This document shows, in pieces, positions 17,015-25,504 of a DNA stretch of 64,000 nucleotides; positions within the stretch are counted from its first letter, which is position 1, and each line of letters begins with the position of its first letter. The position numbers and the translations under genes are program-made. The stretch is taken from contig NZ_AQPF01000008.1 in NCBI RefSeq assembly GCF_009846745.1, forward strand, positions 88,715 to 152,714, read 5' to 3'. Source of the DNA: Alloalcanivorax xiamenensis (GTDB lineage Bacteria > Pseudomonadota > Gammaproteobacteria > Pseudomonadales > Alcanivoracaceae). Below the pieces are notes generated by a model. It saw only the letters and a list, made by a program, of their open reading frames with translations. It made no database searches and had not been told where the DNA came from.

Positions 17015-18004
17015 ATGATGAATCGGTGTAAACGCTATTTTCTGGCGGTCTTTCTGGCTGGCGTCGCGGGCGGCGCCCAGGCGACGGATCAAATCCGCTG
17101 GCTCAACGACTGGTTGCCCGCCGGCGACAAGGCGATCATCTATCTGGCGGTGGACAAAGGGCTGTTCGCGGCCGAGGACATTAAGGTGGAAATCATGTCC
17201 GGGCGCGGCTCCAGCGATGTCGTCACCAAGCTGGCCACCGGTGCCGCCGATATGGGCACTGGCGGCTTGTCCGCGCTGCTGCAAGCCAAGGCCGGTGCCA
17301 CTGTGCCGGTCACCGCCGTGCTTTCCGTTTATACCAAACAACCCGACGCGGTCTTTGTCAGCGCCGACTCCGGTATCGGAAGTCTGAATGACTTGAAAGG
17401 AAAGAATCTCGCCACCGCCACGTTCTCGGCTTCCAACGTCACCTGGCCGCTGGTACTGAAAGCCAACGGCATGTCACCGGACGATGTGCGCGTGACCAAG
17501 GTGGATCCCGGGGCCATGGGCCCGATGATGAGTACCGGCCGGGTGGACGGCACCATTAACTGGATCACCAAGCTGCCGGCCTTCAACGCCTTGATGGAGC
17601 AGGCCGGCAAGCAGATCCGGGTTTTACCCTGGTCTGACTACGGCTTTGACGGCTACGGCCTCTCGGTATTCGCATCCGATCGTCTGATCAAGGAAAAACC
17701 GGAACTGGTCAGGAAGGTGCTGGCCATCTATCGCCAGGCACAGCAGATGGCGATTGAAGATCCCAAACAGGCCGGCTCGGCGCTGAAAGCGAAGGTGGCG
17801 GAAGTGGATGCGAACGTGGCCGCCGAGGAATTTTCCGCCTCCATTCCGTTGATTCAAAACGAAATCAGTGAACGTGATGGCGCCGGCGTTTTCAATCCCG
17901 CCCTACTCGCCATCACCTGGAAGTGGGTGGCCAAGGCCCAGGGCCTGACGGAGGATACTCTTAATCCCGCCGACGCCGTCAGCGGAGACTTCATCAGCAA
18001 GTAG
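17015..18004 (+). CDS. ABC transporter substrate-binding protein, NMT1/THI5-like (copy 3)
   Basis: A 329-residue secreted binding protein. The signal peptide ends near GGAQA; then come TDQIRWLNDWLPAGDKAIIY and VEIMSGRGSSDVVTKLATG, an NMT1/SsuA-type N-lobe. It is a distant paralogue of the pair at 2.9-5.0 kb. Two ATGs (17015, 17018) follow AAAGGAG; 17015 has six-base spacing. It is followed by a strong terminator before the ATPase and permease genes, an arrangement often giving excess binding protein. Likely ligand is a purine or pyrimidine-type compound, by context. Confidence 0.87.
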   Translation: MMNRCKRYFLAVFLAGVAGGAQATDQIRWLNDWLPAGDKAIIYLAVDKGLFAAEDIKVEIMSGRGSSDVVTKLATGAADMGTGGLSALLQAKAGATVPVTAVLSVYTKQPDAVFVSADSGIGSLNDLKGKNLATATFSASNVTWPLVLKANGMSPDDVRVTKVDPGAMGPMMSTGRVDGTINWITKLPAFNALMEQAGKQIRVLPWSDYGFDGYGLSVFASDRLIKEKPELVRKVLAIYRQAQQMAIEDPKQAGSALKAKVAEVDANVAAEEFSASIPLIQNEISERDGAGVFNPALLAITWKWVAKAQGLTEDTLNPADAVSGDFISK

Positions 18005-18036
18005 GCAAACACAACACAAGAGAGCGTTTCATTGCA

Positions 18037-18069
18037 CGCGGGTCCGGGCTTTCCGGCCCGCGTTTTTTT
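18037..18069 (+). terminator. Rho-independent terminator after the binding-protein gene
   Basis: CGCGGG and CCCGCG arms with an inner CCGG/CCGG pair, a one-base bulge and a small GCTTT loop, followed by seven T. Probably partially read through into the ATPase/permease genes, unless these have their own promoter in the next 300 bp. Confidence 0.9.
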
Positions 18070-18127
18070 GGATTTATCGGGGATCAGAGAAGTCGAGCCT
18101 CGGAGAGATAAATTCGGAGGCCACTAC

Positions 18128-18213
18128 GAAGCCGCTGTGGGAAGCGGCCTTGGCCGCGAATGCCATCCGGGCTGCTGACCATTCGCTTGCAGACAAACTC
18201 CCACAGCGGCTTC
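18128..18213. repeat. REP-like inverted pair
   Basis: Outer arms GAAGCCGCTGTGGGA (18128-18142) and TCCCACAGCGGCTTC (18199-18213) are a perfect 15-bp inverted repeat. Inside are the palindrome GCGGCCTTGGCCGC (18144-18157) and a second inverted pair GCGAAT/ATTCGC (18156-18161, 18181-18186). This is the style of repetitive extragenic palindromes of Pseudomonas and relatives. It occupies most of the 363-bp gap 18005-18367 beyond the terminator; no gene is visible there. The rest of the gap would have to hold any promoter for the ATPase gene. Confidence 0.75.
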
Positions 18214-18367
18214 GGACTCCATTCATGCCTTCTCAATTCACTTTGATGATACCGGTCCGGCAACACCCCGCGCGGAAATCTGTGCTTTTGGCGCGCATGT
18301 TGCAGTGCCCACACTATGATGACCACGTCGTGTGGCTTCGAACCCCCAAACCCGATGCGAGGTTTTC

Positions 18368-19171
18368 ATGACGACCCAAGGCGATAACGACAGCCCGCGA
18401 CCGAGCATTCGCTTCAACAGCGTGGGCCAGCTTTTCACGTCCTCCGATGGCGGCGTCATCAACGCCCTGGATGATGTCAGCTTCGACATTCATAAAAACG
18501 AGTTCATCGCCGTGATCGGCCCCTCCGGCTGCGGCAAATCCACGCTGCTCCGGGTGATCGCCGGGCTGGTGAAACCCACGTCGGGCCAGGCGGAGATCTA
18601 CGGTCTGCCAGTGACCGAACCCCGCGAGGAAATCGGCATCGTGTTCCAGCAGCCCACCCTGCTGCCCTGGCTCAAGGTGATGGACAACATCACCTTCCCA
18701 ATGAAACACAAATATGGCCGTGTCACGGCGGAAGAAAAAAACCGGGCGCGGGAATTGTTGGACACCGTCGGGCTTCGTGACTTCGCCCACAAACGTCCCG
18801 CCGAATTGTCCGGCGGCATGCAACAGCGGGTGGGGATCGCCCGCGCCCTGCTGCACGATCCGGATATCCTGCTGATGGATGAGCCGTTTTCCGCCCTTGA
18901 CGCCCTGACCCGTGACGAGATGAGTTTCGAGCTGCTGCGGATCTGGACCGAGCGCCCCAAAACAGTGCTGTTCATCACTCACTCCATTCCCGAGGCTCTG
19001 CTGTTGGCGGATCGCATCCTGGTGATGTCCGCCCGCCCCGGGCGCATTCGCGAAATCATCAACGTGGGCCTGCCACGCCCGCGCACCATGAAAACCCTGT
19101 CGGAGCCACGCTTCCATGACATCGCCAACCATATCCGCAGCCAGGTCTTCAGCCATGCCGTCCTCGCCTGA
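18368..19171 (+). CDS. ABC transporter ATP-binding protein (SsuB/TauB type)
   Basis: A 267-residue ATPase. Walker A GPSGCGKST (51-59), Q-loop in VFQQPTLLPW, signature LSGGMQQR, Walker B ILLMDEPFSALD and the switch His in LFITHSIPEAL are all intact. This family energises nitrate/sulfonate/taurine/pyrimidine-type importers that use NMT1/SsuA-like binding proteins, matching the copies in this island. ATG 18368 follows GAGG; a GTG 36 bp upstream would add a poorly conserved head. It overlaps the permease by 17 bp. Confidence 0.92.
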   Translation: MTTQGDNDSPRPSIRFNSVGQLFTSSDGGVINALDDVSFDIHKNEFIAVIGPSGCGKSTLLRVIAGLVKPTSGQAEIYGLPVTEPREEIGIVFQQPTLLPWLKVMDNITFPMKHKYGRVTAEEKNRARELLDTVGLRDFAHKRPAELSGGMQQRVGIARALLHDPDILLMDEPFSALDALTRDEMSFELLRIWTERPKTVLFITHSIPEALLLADRILVMSARPGRIREIINVGLPRPRTMKTLSEPRFHDIANHIRSQVFSHAVLA

Positions 19172-19946
19172 CTCCGCCGGGCGCGCTCTTCTGAGACTGC
19201 TGGACCGGGCAGCACCGGTCCTCGCCGCCTTGCTGTTGCTGCTGATCTGGGAACTTGGCTGCCGTCTTCTCGATGTCCCCGTCTACTTGCTCCCCCCTCC
19301 CAGCGCCATCGTTGAGGGCGCTCTGGCGGTCACCCTGGGAAGTTGGGCCGGCCATATCTGGGCAACGCTCCGAGTCAGCCTGCTGGGCTATGCGTTGGCG
19401 GTGGTGATCGGCATCCCGCTGGCGGTGGCGCTGGCCAACAGCCGCCTTCTGTCCCGAACACTGTACCCGATGCTGGTGGTGGTGCAGTCCACGCCCATCG
19501 TCGCCGTGGCGCCCATTATCGTGGTGGTTCTGGGCGCCGGTGACGCTCCCCGTATCGTCATTACCTTCCTGATCACCTTCTTTCCCATCGTCGTCTCAAC
19601 CGTCACCGGATTAATGTCGACGCCCCCGGAACTGATTGAGCTGTCCCGTTCCCTGGGCGCCAGCCGCTGGCGTGAGATCCGCAACATTCAATTGCCCTTC
19701 GCGGTGCCACACATTTTTTCCGCGCTGCGCATTTCCATCACGCTGGCCATCATTGGTGCCGTGGTAGCGGAATTCGTCGCCGCCGAAAACGGGCTGGGGT
19801 TCTTCATCGCCTTCTCCACCTCATTCTTCAAGGTGCCGCAGGCGTTCGCCGCTCTGGCGGTTCTGGTTACCATCAGTCTGATCCTGTTCCGTCTGGTGGC
19901 GATGATCCAGAGATGGTGGTTTCCCTGGAGCCTGCCGAAATCCTGA
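19155..19946 (+). CDS. ABC transporter permease (SsuC/TauC type)
   Basis: A 263-residue inner-membrane permease with about six helices, including LAALLLLLIWELGCRLL at the N-terminus. The cytoplasmic EAA loop that contacts the ATPase is ELSRSLGASRWREIRNIQLP (about 158-177). It overlaps the ATPase gene by 17 bp. One permease and one ATPase presumably work as homodimers with any of the three NMT1-like binding proteins of the island. Confidence 0.93.
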   Translation: MPSSPDSAGRALLRLLDRAAPVLAALLLLLIWELGCRLLDVPVYLLPPPSAIVEGALAVTLGSWAGHIWATLRVSLLGYALAVVIGIPLAVALANSRLLSRTLYPMLVVVQSTPIVAVAPIIVVVLGAGDAPRIVITFLITFFPIVVSTVTGLMSTPPELIELSRSLGASRWREIRNIQLPFAVPHIFSALRISITLAIIGAVVAEFVAAENGLGFFIAFSTSFFKVPQAFAALAVLVTISLILFRLVAMIQRWWFPWSLPKS

Positions 19947-20011
19947 AGAGGCCTCCGTCTTCTTCCCACCTTTTCATCGGGACACGAACAGCGAACATGA
20001 ACGGAATAATC

Positions 20012-20518
20012 ATGAGCAAAACAGACACATCCCCTCAATTGAATCACGAGTACTATATACAGAAGAGCTTCCTGGTCGCCGAACGGGCCTTGAATGACGG
20101 CGGCCATCCATTCGGTGCACTGCTGGTGGATGCCGATGGAGAGATCCTGATGGAACAGGAGAATGCCTTCCTGCCCCATCATGATATGACCGGACATGCG
20201 GAACGTGTGATCCTTACACGTGCGTCTCAAACCTACTCCCCGGACTTTCTTGCCCGATGCACGCTTTATACCTCCGCCGAGCCCTGTGCCATGTGCGCCG
20301 GGGCTGCCTATTGGGCCGGCGTCGGGCGCGTGGTCTACGGTCTTTCCGAGACGAAACTCAAGTCGATTACCGGTAACCATCCCGAGAACCCGACCCTGGA
20401 CCTGCCTTGCCGGACGGTTTTCGCCGCCGGGCAGCGCTCCGTGCAAGTGATCGGACCACTACTGGAAGAAGAAGCCGCCGCTCTTCACTTGCGCTTTTGG
20501 AATCATAAGAAAGACTGA
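20012..20518 (+). CDS. Nucleoside/guanine deaminase, CDA fold
   Basis: A 168-residue zinc deaminase of the cytidine deaminase fold. The catalytic H-A-E is at 62-64 (TGHAERVIL) and the zinc cysteines are in PCAMC (Cys92, Cys95). PFGALLVD, YWAGVGRVVYG and the C-terminal hydrophobic segment resemble Bacillus-type guanine deaminase and tRNA adenosine deaminase relatives. Ending the transporter operon, it most likely deaminates an imported purine; it would then duplicate the amidohydrolase-type guanine deaminase at 5960. Start 20012 is preceded by GGA and gives the usual length; 19997 is an alternative. Confidence 0.8.
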   Translation: MSKTDTSPQLNHEYYIQKSFLVAERALNDGGHPFGALLVDADGEILMEQENAFLPHHDMTGHAERVILTRASQTYSPDFLARCTLYTSAEPCAMCAGAAYWAGVGRVVYGLSETKLKSITGNHPENPTLDLPCRTVFAAGQRSVQVIGPLLEEEAAALHLRFWNHKKD

Positions 20519-20622
20519 TCAGTATGTGTTCCACACGTCATTATATCGTCACCTGACTGGTCCAAAGTGCCCTTCTTTTTCACGGCATCGATCCTGATGC
20601 CTTGATCCGGAGAGCACGTTCA

Positions 20623-22251
20623 ATGTCTTTTCTTTTTCCCCGCAACACTCGCGCTTCCTTGTTGTCGGCCATCACCCTCGCCACTTTCCTGAGCGCCTGC
20701 GGTGGATCCGGAAGCAGCTCCTCGCCGGCTCCCGAGCCCACCCCCGAGCCGACTCCGGAACCGCAACCCACCGGTTCCTGGAGCGCCGGGGATCTGCATG
20801 TGCATACCTACCAATCCGACGACGCCCAGGTTTCCCTGGAGAGCGTTCTGGAGGATGCCTTTACCCGCTACGATCTGGACTGGCTCACCATTTCCAATCA
20901 TCTGCGCACGTCCTACCGGGATCATGACGGCGCCGAGCTGGGAGAATCCATACCCTTTTATCAGGCGCTTATCGACCACGAGATGCCTTATCTGAAGCAA
21001 GCCCTGGAGCAAGACCGCTATCCCGGCGCCTTGATCTATTCCTCGTTCGAGTGGGATATGCCGACTCACGACCACGTCAACGTGGGTATCGGCATGGACG
21101 CCCCAATGTCCGAGGCCAATCTACGGGCGGTGGCGGAGTTCGAGTATCTGTTCACCACCCGTGATGCCGGCCTTTTTGATCCCGCCCTGGTGGAACGTCT
21201 CGGCGATCAGCCGCGCGCCAACACCACCCACGAGGACGCCCTGACCGCATTGCGTTGGCTGCGCGACAATCATCCCGACAGCTATATGCTGCTGAACCAC
21301 CCTTCCCGCTACACGGGCAAATACACCATCGCCCAGATTCGCGAAATGCATGACCTGGCCCCGGATCAGTTTTTCGCCATCGAAGGCATGGTCGGCAATC
21401 AGATGGAGCCCGATCGCGGTGGCTACGCCGAGGCCTATGTCGAGGAGAACCTGAGCTCGCGCACCTACGGCGGTACCGACTATCTGGTGGCACAACTGGG
21501 AGGCACCTGGGACGCGCTCCTGGGAGAGGGCCGGCGGATCTGGAACCTGGCCAACTCCGACTACCATTTCACCACCGCCCAGGGCCGTTACAGCAGCGGC
21601 TACGCCCCCGGTGAATATGCCAAGACCTATGTCTGGAAGGATGGGGAGGACGCCTCCGCCCTGCTGGAAGGACTGCGCGGCGGCCGTCTGTTTGGTGTTT
21701 TCGGCGATCTGATCGACGCTCTGGAGTTCCGGGCCGCCAACGGTGATCGCGGCACGGTCATGGGGGGCACCCTGAACGCGGCCCCCGGCGACCAGGTAAC
21801 GGTGACCATTCGCTTCCGCAGCCCGGAGACCAATCACTACGAATATCCACTGGAGAGCGGCCAGTCCGCTTATATGAAGCCGACCGTGGATCACGTGGAC
21901 CTGATTGTCGGCGATGTCCAGGCGCCGGCGCGGCCGGACTCCGTGGCTTATCAGTCCGCCAGCAACCCCAGCACCCGGGTGCTGGCACGTTTCACCGCCA
22001 ATGATTGGACCGTGGACGAGGACGGCTACAGCGTCATCACCCACACCTTCACCGCGTCCGGCGATCAGTACCTGCGCTTACGCGGCACCAATCTGGCGGT
22101 CAACGTACCGGGACAAATGAAAGACGGCGAACCACTGCCGGACGCCAAGGTGGAGGTCGCCAATGACGCCGCTCGCTTTGACGCCATCAACGCCCGCAAT
22201 TACAACGATCTGTGGTTCTACTCCAATCCGATCTTCATTACGGCGGAGTGA
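20623..22251 (+). CDS. PHP-domain lipoprotein, secreted metallophosphoesterase-like
   Basis: A 542-residue predicted lipoprotein. The signal peptide ends in lipobox LSAC (Cys26), then a glycine/serine stretch and a Pro-Glu-Pro-Thr linker (about 38-50). The PHP domain begins with DLHVHTYQSDDAQVSLESV, and further metal-site candidates are SNHLRTS, HDHVNVG and SDYHFTT. The C-terminal 200 residues are a beta-rich domain with ADHVDLIVGD-like repeats. PHP proteins are usually cytosolic; an exported one anchored in the outer membrane is unusual. The substrate is unknown. GGAGA precedes ATG 20623. Confidence 0.8.
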   Translation: MSFLFPRNTRASLLSAITLATFLSACGGSGSSSSPAPEPTPEPTPEPQPTGSWSAGDLHVHTYQSDDAQVSLESVLEDAFTRYDLDWLTISNHLRTSYRDHDGAELGESIPFYQALIDHEMPYLKQALEQDRYPGALIYSSFEWDMPTHDHVNVGIGMDAPMSEANLRAVAEFEYLFTTRDAGLFDPALVERLGDQPRANTTHEDALTALRWLRDNHPDSYMLLNHPSRYTGKYTIAQIREMHDLAPDQFFAIEGMVGNQMEPDRGGYAEAYVEENLSSRTYGGTDYLVAQLGGTWDALLGEGRRIWNLANSDYHFTTAQGRYSSGYAPGEYAKTYVWKDGEDASALLEGLRGGRLFGVFGDLIDALEFRAANGDRGTVMGGTLNAAPGDQVTVTIRFRSPETNHYEYPLESGQSAYMKPTVDHVDLIVGDVQAPARPDSVAYQSASNPSTRVLARFTANDWTVDEDGYSVITHTFTASGDQYLRLRGTNLAVNVPGQMKDGEPLPDAKVEVANDAARFDAINARNYNDLWFYSNPIFITAE

Positions 22252-22260
22252 CCCTCCCAT

Positions 22261-22294
22261 GGGAAGCGGCCGCGGGCCGCTTCCCGCTTTGTTT
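22261..22294 (+). terminator. Rho-independent terminator after the PHP lipoprotein
   Basis: Ten-base arms GGGAAGCGGC and GCCGCTTCCC with a CGCGG loop, followed by GCTTTGTTT. It isolates the lipoprotein gene from the SulP gene. The rest of the gap up to 22459 is AT-richer and presumably holds the SulP promoter. Confidence 0.85.
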
Positions 22295-22459
22295 GGTACC
22301 ACCCTTCCATTAATAACCAGCCATCAAAAAATAGCCTGGCGAACCAATTTCAATACCGCCCACTCCTCATTTATAATTGCCTGACATTAGCCCGAATGCC
22401 TGCACCCCAGCGGTCCGGTTTTGCCGTGCCCCGCGCCACAGTCCGTTCATGGAGTTTCA

Positions 22460-24154
22460 ATGAAGTCCTGGATCCGCCGCTTGCTGCCGTTCACGCAGTG
22501 GCCCCGTCCCAGCGCCCGGTCATTGCGCAAGGACGCCTTCGCCGGCATCACCGTGGGACTGGTACTGATTCCTCAAGCCATCGCCTACGCCACTTTGGCC
22601 GGCATGCCTCCGGTCACCGGGCTCTATGCCGCCCTGCTTCCCAGTATCGTGGGAATACTGTGGGGTTCCTCGGCACTGCTCGCGGTGGGCCCGGTGGCCC
22701 TCACCAGTCTGCTGACCTACGCCGCTCTGCACCCCCTGGCGGAACCGGAAAGCGGACAATGGGTAATGCTGGCCATCTGGCTGGCGCTGTACGCTGGCCT
22801 GATCCAGTTCCTGCTCGGTGCCTTCCGGCTTGGAGTGATCGCCAACTTCATATCCAACGCCGTGATAACGGGGTTCATTAACGCGGCAGCGTTGATCATT
22901 CTGCTGTCTCAACTACCTGCTCTGCTGGGCCTGCAAAGCCAGGATTTCAGCACTGCGCTGGCCAGCCTCCAACACCACCTGGCCAATGCCGACGCCACCT
23001 GGCTATGGAGCCTGGCTTTCGGCCTGGGCTCGATTATTTTGCTGTGGCTGCAAAAACGCTTCGCGCCACGGCTGCCCGGCGTTCTGGTGGTGTGTGTCGT
23101 GGGCATCGCGGTCAGCGCCCTGTTCGGCTATCAAGCGCTGGGAGGCAATGTGGTGGGGTTGATTCCCGCCGGCTTGCCCGCCCCCCAGTGGCCGCCCTCC
23201 CTCACCCTTGAACAGCACCGCGCCCTGTTGCCGGCGGCGGTGATCATCGCCCTGATCAGCTTCACCGAGGCCATGGCCAGTGCCCGCACCCTGCCCAACC
23301 CGGATGGCCGCCTGTGGAATCAGAATCAGGAACTGGTGGGACAGGGGCTGGCGAAGATCACCAGCGGCTTGAGCGGGGCCTTCCCGGTAAGCGGCTCCTT
23401 CTCCCGCAGCGCCCTGAATCTTTATGTGGGAGCCACCAGCGGCTGGTCAGCACTGTTCGCGGCCCTGTGCACCCTGGTCTGCCTGCTTTTTTTCACCAGC
23501 TACCTGCAGCATCTGCCACGCGCCGTGCTGGCGGCAATCATCATCGTACCGGTCCTCAACCTGATCCAGCCGAAGGCGTTTCTGCATCTTTTCCGTACCT
23601 CCAGGGATGACGGCGTGGTGGCGGTGGCGACCTTTATCGCCACGCTGATCGCGGTTCCGTACCTCCATTGGGGTGTCCTCACAGGCTTCTTGCTGGCGAT
23701 GCTGTTCTTCCTTTATCGGCGCGCCCACCCGCGCCTGATCGAACTGGGGCTGGACCCCGCCGGTACCCTTCGAGACCGCTCCCTCAACGGCCTGCCCCCG
23801 ATTGCGCCCGGGGTATTGTCGCTGCGCCTGGACGCGTCCCTGACCTACATCACCGCACCGCTCATGGACCGCTTCATCCGCGAACGTCTGCAAAAAGAAA
23901 CCGATCTCCGGGTTATTCTGATTTGCGCGTCCGCGGTCAACGACATGGACGCCACCGGCGCGGACACCCTATCCCAATTGCATCAGGACCTGCAACGGCG
24001 GGGTATCCGGCTGGCCCTGTCCGGGGTGAAAAAGCAGGTCCGCGATCGTCTGGCCCACATCGGCTTGCTGCAACGGCTCGGTGACGACAATCTGTTCGTT
24101 AACAATCGCGAGGCGATCGACGCGCTGGCGGCGCCCCCCCGGGAACACGACTGA
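22460..24154 (+). CDS. SulP family anion transporter with STAS domain
   Basis: A 564-residue inner-membrane transporter. The signature of the first helix pair is present: AFAGITVGLVLIPQAIAYA, GMPPVTGLYAALLP and then SSALLAVGPVAL. About 11-12 hydrophobic segments follow and the last 100 residues form a cytoplasmic STAS domain with ILICASAVNDMDATGADTL. SulP members move sulfate, bicarbonate, dicarboxylates or other anions; substrate cannot be told from sequence. ATG 22460 has GGAG eight bases ahead. Confidence 0.9.
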   Translation: MKSWIRRLLPFTQWPRPSARSLRKDAFAGITVGLVLIPQAIAYATLAGMPPVTGLYAALLPSIVGILWGSSALLAVGPVALTSLLTYAALHPLAEPESGQWVMLAIWLALYAGLIQFLLGAFRLGVIANFISNAVITGFINAAALIILLSQLPALLGLQSQDFSTALASLQHHLANADATWLWSLAFGLGSIILLWLQKRFAPRLPGVLVVCVVGIAVSALFGYQALGGNVVGLIPAGLPAPQWPPSLTLEQHRALLPAAVIIALISFTEAMASARTLPNPDGRLWNQNQELVGQGLAKITSGLSGAFPVSGSFSRSALNLYVGATSGWSALFAALCTLVCLLFFTSYLQHLPRAVLAAIIIVPVLNLIQPKAFLHLFRTSRDDGVVAVATFIATLIAVPYLHWGVLTGFLLAMLFFLYRRAHPRLIELGLDPAGTLRDRSLNGLPPIAPGVLSLRLDASLTYITAPLMDRFIRERLQKETDLRVILICASAVNDMDATGADTLSQLHQDLQRRGIRLALSGVKKQVRDRLAHIGLLQRLGDDNLFVNNREAIDALAAPPREHD

Positions 24155-24272
24155 CCGGGCGCTCACCGCGGCCTTCGCTCATCGCCGCGAGAGCATGCAC
24201 CGCCGGCCGGCGCGGGAACCGCTTCGGACCCGGCGGCGTCCAATCTTCCATGAAGCCACAGGGAGAAGCCCC

Positions 24273-24605
24273 ATGCGCCTGCCCATCGCCCTCCTCACGG
24301 CCGGCCTGCTGGCCATCGGCGCGGTTCATGCCGACGGCTACGACTACATCCGCGGCGACGACGTCTACGAAGAAGACTACAACTATGGCCTCAACTACGA
24401 GGGCCTGAGCAGCACCCCGCGCACCCGGTTGCAAAACGATGATTCCGGCTCTCGCGGGGAGAACCCCATGGAAAAACACAAGCTGGAAATCGAGGACATG
24501 ACCGGCGCCGAAGGCCAGGGCCTGCCCCGAAACACCGCCAAGCCGTTTTCCTCACCGAAGCGCCGAGAGCAACCCAAGCTCGATCTGCCGGTGCCTGGGC
24601 GCTGA
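24273..24605 (+). CDS. Hypothetical small periplasmic protein
   Basis: A 110-residue protein with a clear signal peptide (MRLPIALLTAGLLAIGAVHA) followed by a Tyr/Asp/Glu-rich stretch (GYDYIRGDDVYEEDYNYG). The rest is polar and probably disordered. It follows the SulP gene by 118 bp with its own GGGAGA site. No family recognised. Confidence 0.6.
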   Translation: MRLPIALLTAGLLAIGAVHADGYDYIRGDDVYEEDYNYGLNYEGLSSTPRTRLQNDDSGSRGENPMEKHKLEIEDMTGAEGQGLPRNTAKPFSSPKRREQPKLDLPVPGR

Positions 24606-24729
24606 CCAGGACCCGGCTCCGGTCACGTTCCCGATGTTTTCAACCTGACAAACCGGCCGCTTTTGGACAACATAGACCGGGATCATGAGAAGGGACGCCT
24701 CCGGCATCGCCGGACGGAACGGGTACGCC

Positions 24730-25404
24730 ATGAAACGCTTTTTTCTGTCACTGCTGGGACTGGCCATCATCGCGGTGCTGGGGACACAATTGTGGTTCCT
24801 CGGCCAGGTACTGTATTTACGCGCTTACAACCCGCAGAATACCGCCTTCATGGAACGGTCCCGCCAACACGGCACGGTGCAGTATCTGTGGCGGGACTAC
24901 GATCAAATCGCCACGGACCTGAAACGGGCGGTACTGGTTTCGGAGGATGCCCGCTTCGTTGAGCATATCGGCTTTGACTGGCGCGGGATCCGTCACGCCA
25001 TCGAGCGCAACCGCAAGGCGGGGCGCCCGGTGGCCGGTGGCTCCACCATCACCCAGCAGCTGGCCAAGAATCTGTTCCTGAACAGCGACCGCAGCTACTG
25101 GCGCAAGGGGCAGGAAGCCCTGATCGCGCTGATGCTGGAAGCCACCATGTCCAAGCAGCGGATTCTGGAGCTGTACTTGAACACTGCCCAATGGGGCAAC
25201 CGGATTTTCGGTGCCGAAGCCGCCGCCAGGCATTACTTCGGCATCAGCGCCGCGTCCCTGGGGCCGGCGCAGGCGGCGCAACTGGCGGCAATGCTGCCGC
25301 GCCCCAGCTACTATGACGTGCGTGGTGTCACCGATTACGTGCACCAACGCACCCAGTGGATACAAAATCAGCTCCCCCTGGTGGCCTTGCCAGATCCGGG
25401 CTGA
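24730..25404 (+). CDS. mtgA: Monofunctional peptidoglycan transglycosylase
   Basis: A 224-residue GT51 enzyme that polymerises lipid II. A single N-terminal membrane anchor (FFLSLLGLAIIAVLGTQLWF) is followed by SEDARFVEHIGFDW with catalytic Glu72, then GGSTITQQLAKNLFLN (103-118) and RKGQEALIALMLE. No transpeptidase domain. ATG 24730 is chosen as it starts the anchor; the frame is open upstream to 24685 but without family similarity. Length is typical of MtgA. Confidence 0.94.
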   Translation: MKRFFLSLLGLAIIAVLGTQLWFLGQVLYLRAYNPQNTAFMERSRQHGTVQYLWRDYDQIATDLKRAVLVSEDARFVEHIGFDWRGIRHAIERNRKAGRPVAGGSTITQQLAKNLFLNSDRSYWRKGQEALIALMLEATMSKQRILELYLNTAQWGNRIFGAEAAARHYFGISAASLGPAQAAQLAAMLPRPSYYDVRGVTDYVHQRTQWIQNQLPLVALPDPG

Positions 25405-25504
25405 ACAAAACGGGGCGGATGGTATCTCACCATCACATACCCACGGGTTCGAACCCGGCGTTCGATTCGACTAGATATTCAAGACAGAATTTGGAGAGCT
25501 TCCT

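Noticed and set aside
25444..25457. CGGGTTCGAACCCG, resembling a tRNA T-arm
   Set aside because: The loop is six rather than seven bases and no anticodon, D or acceptor arms can be folded around it.
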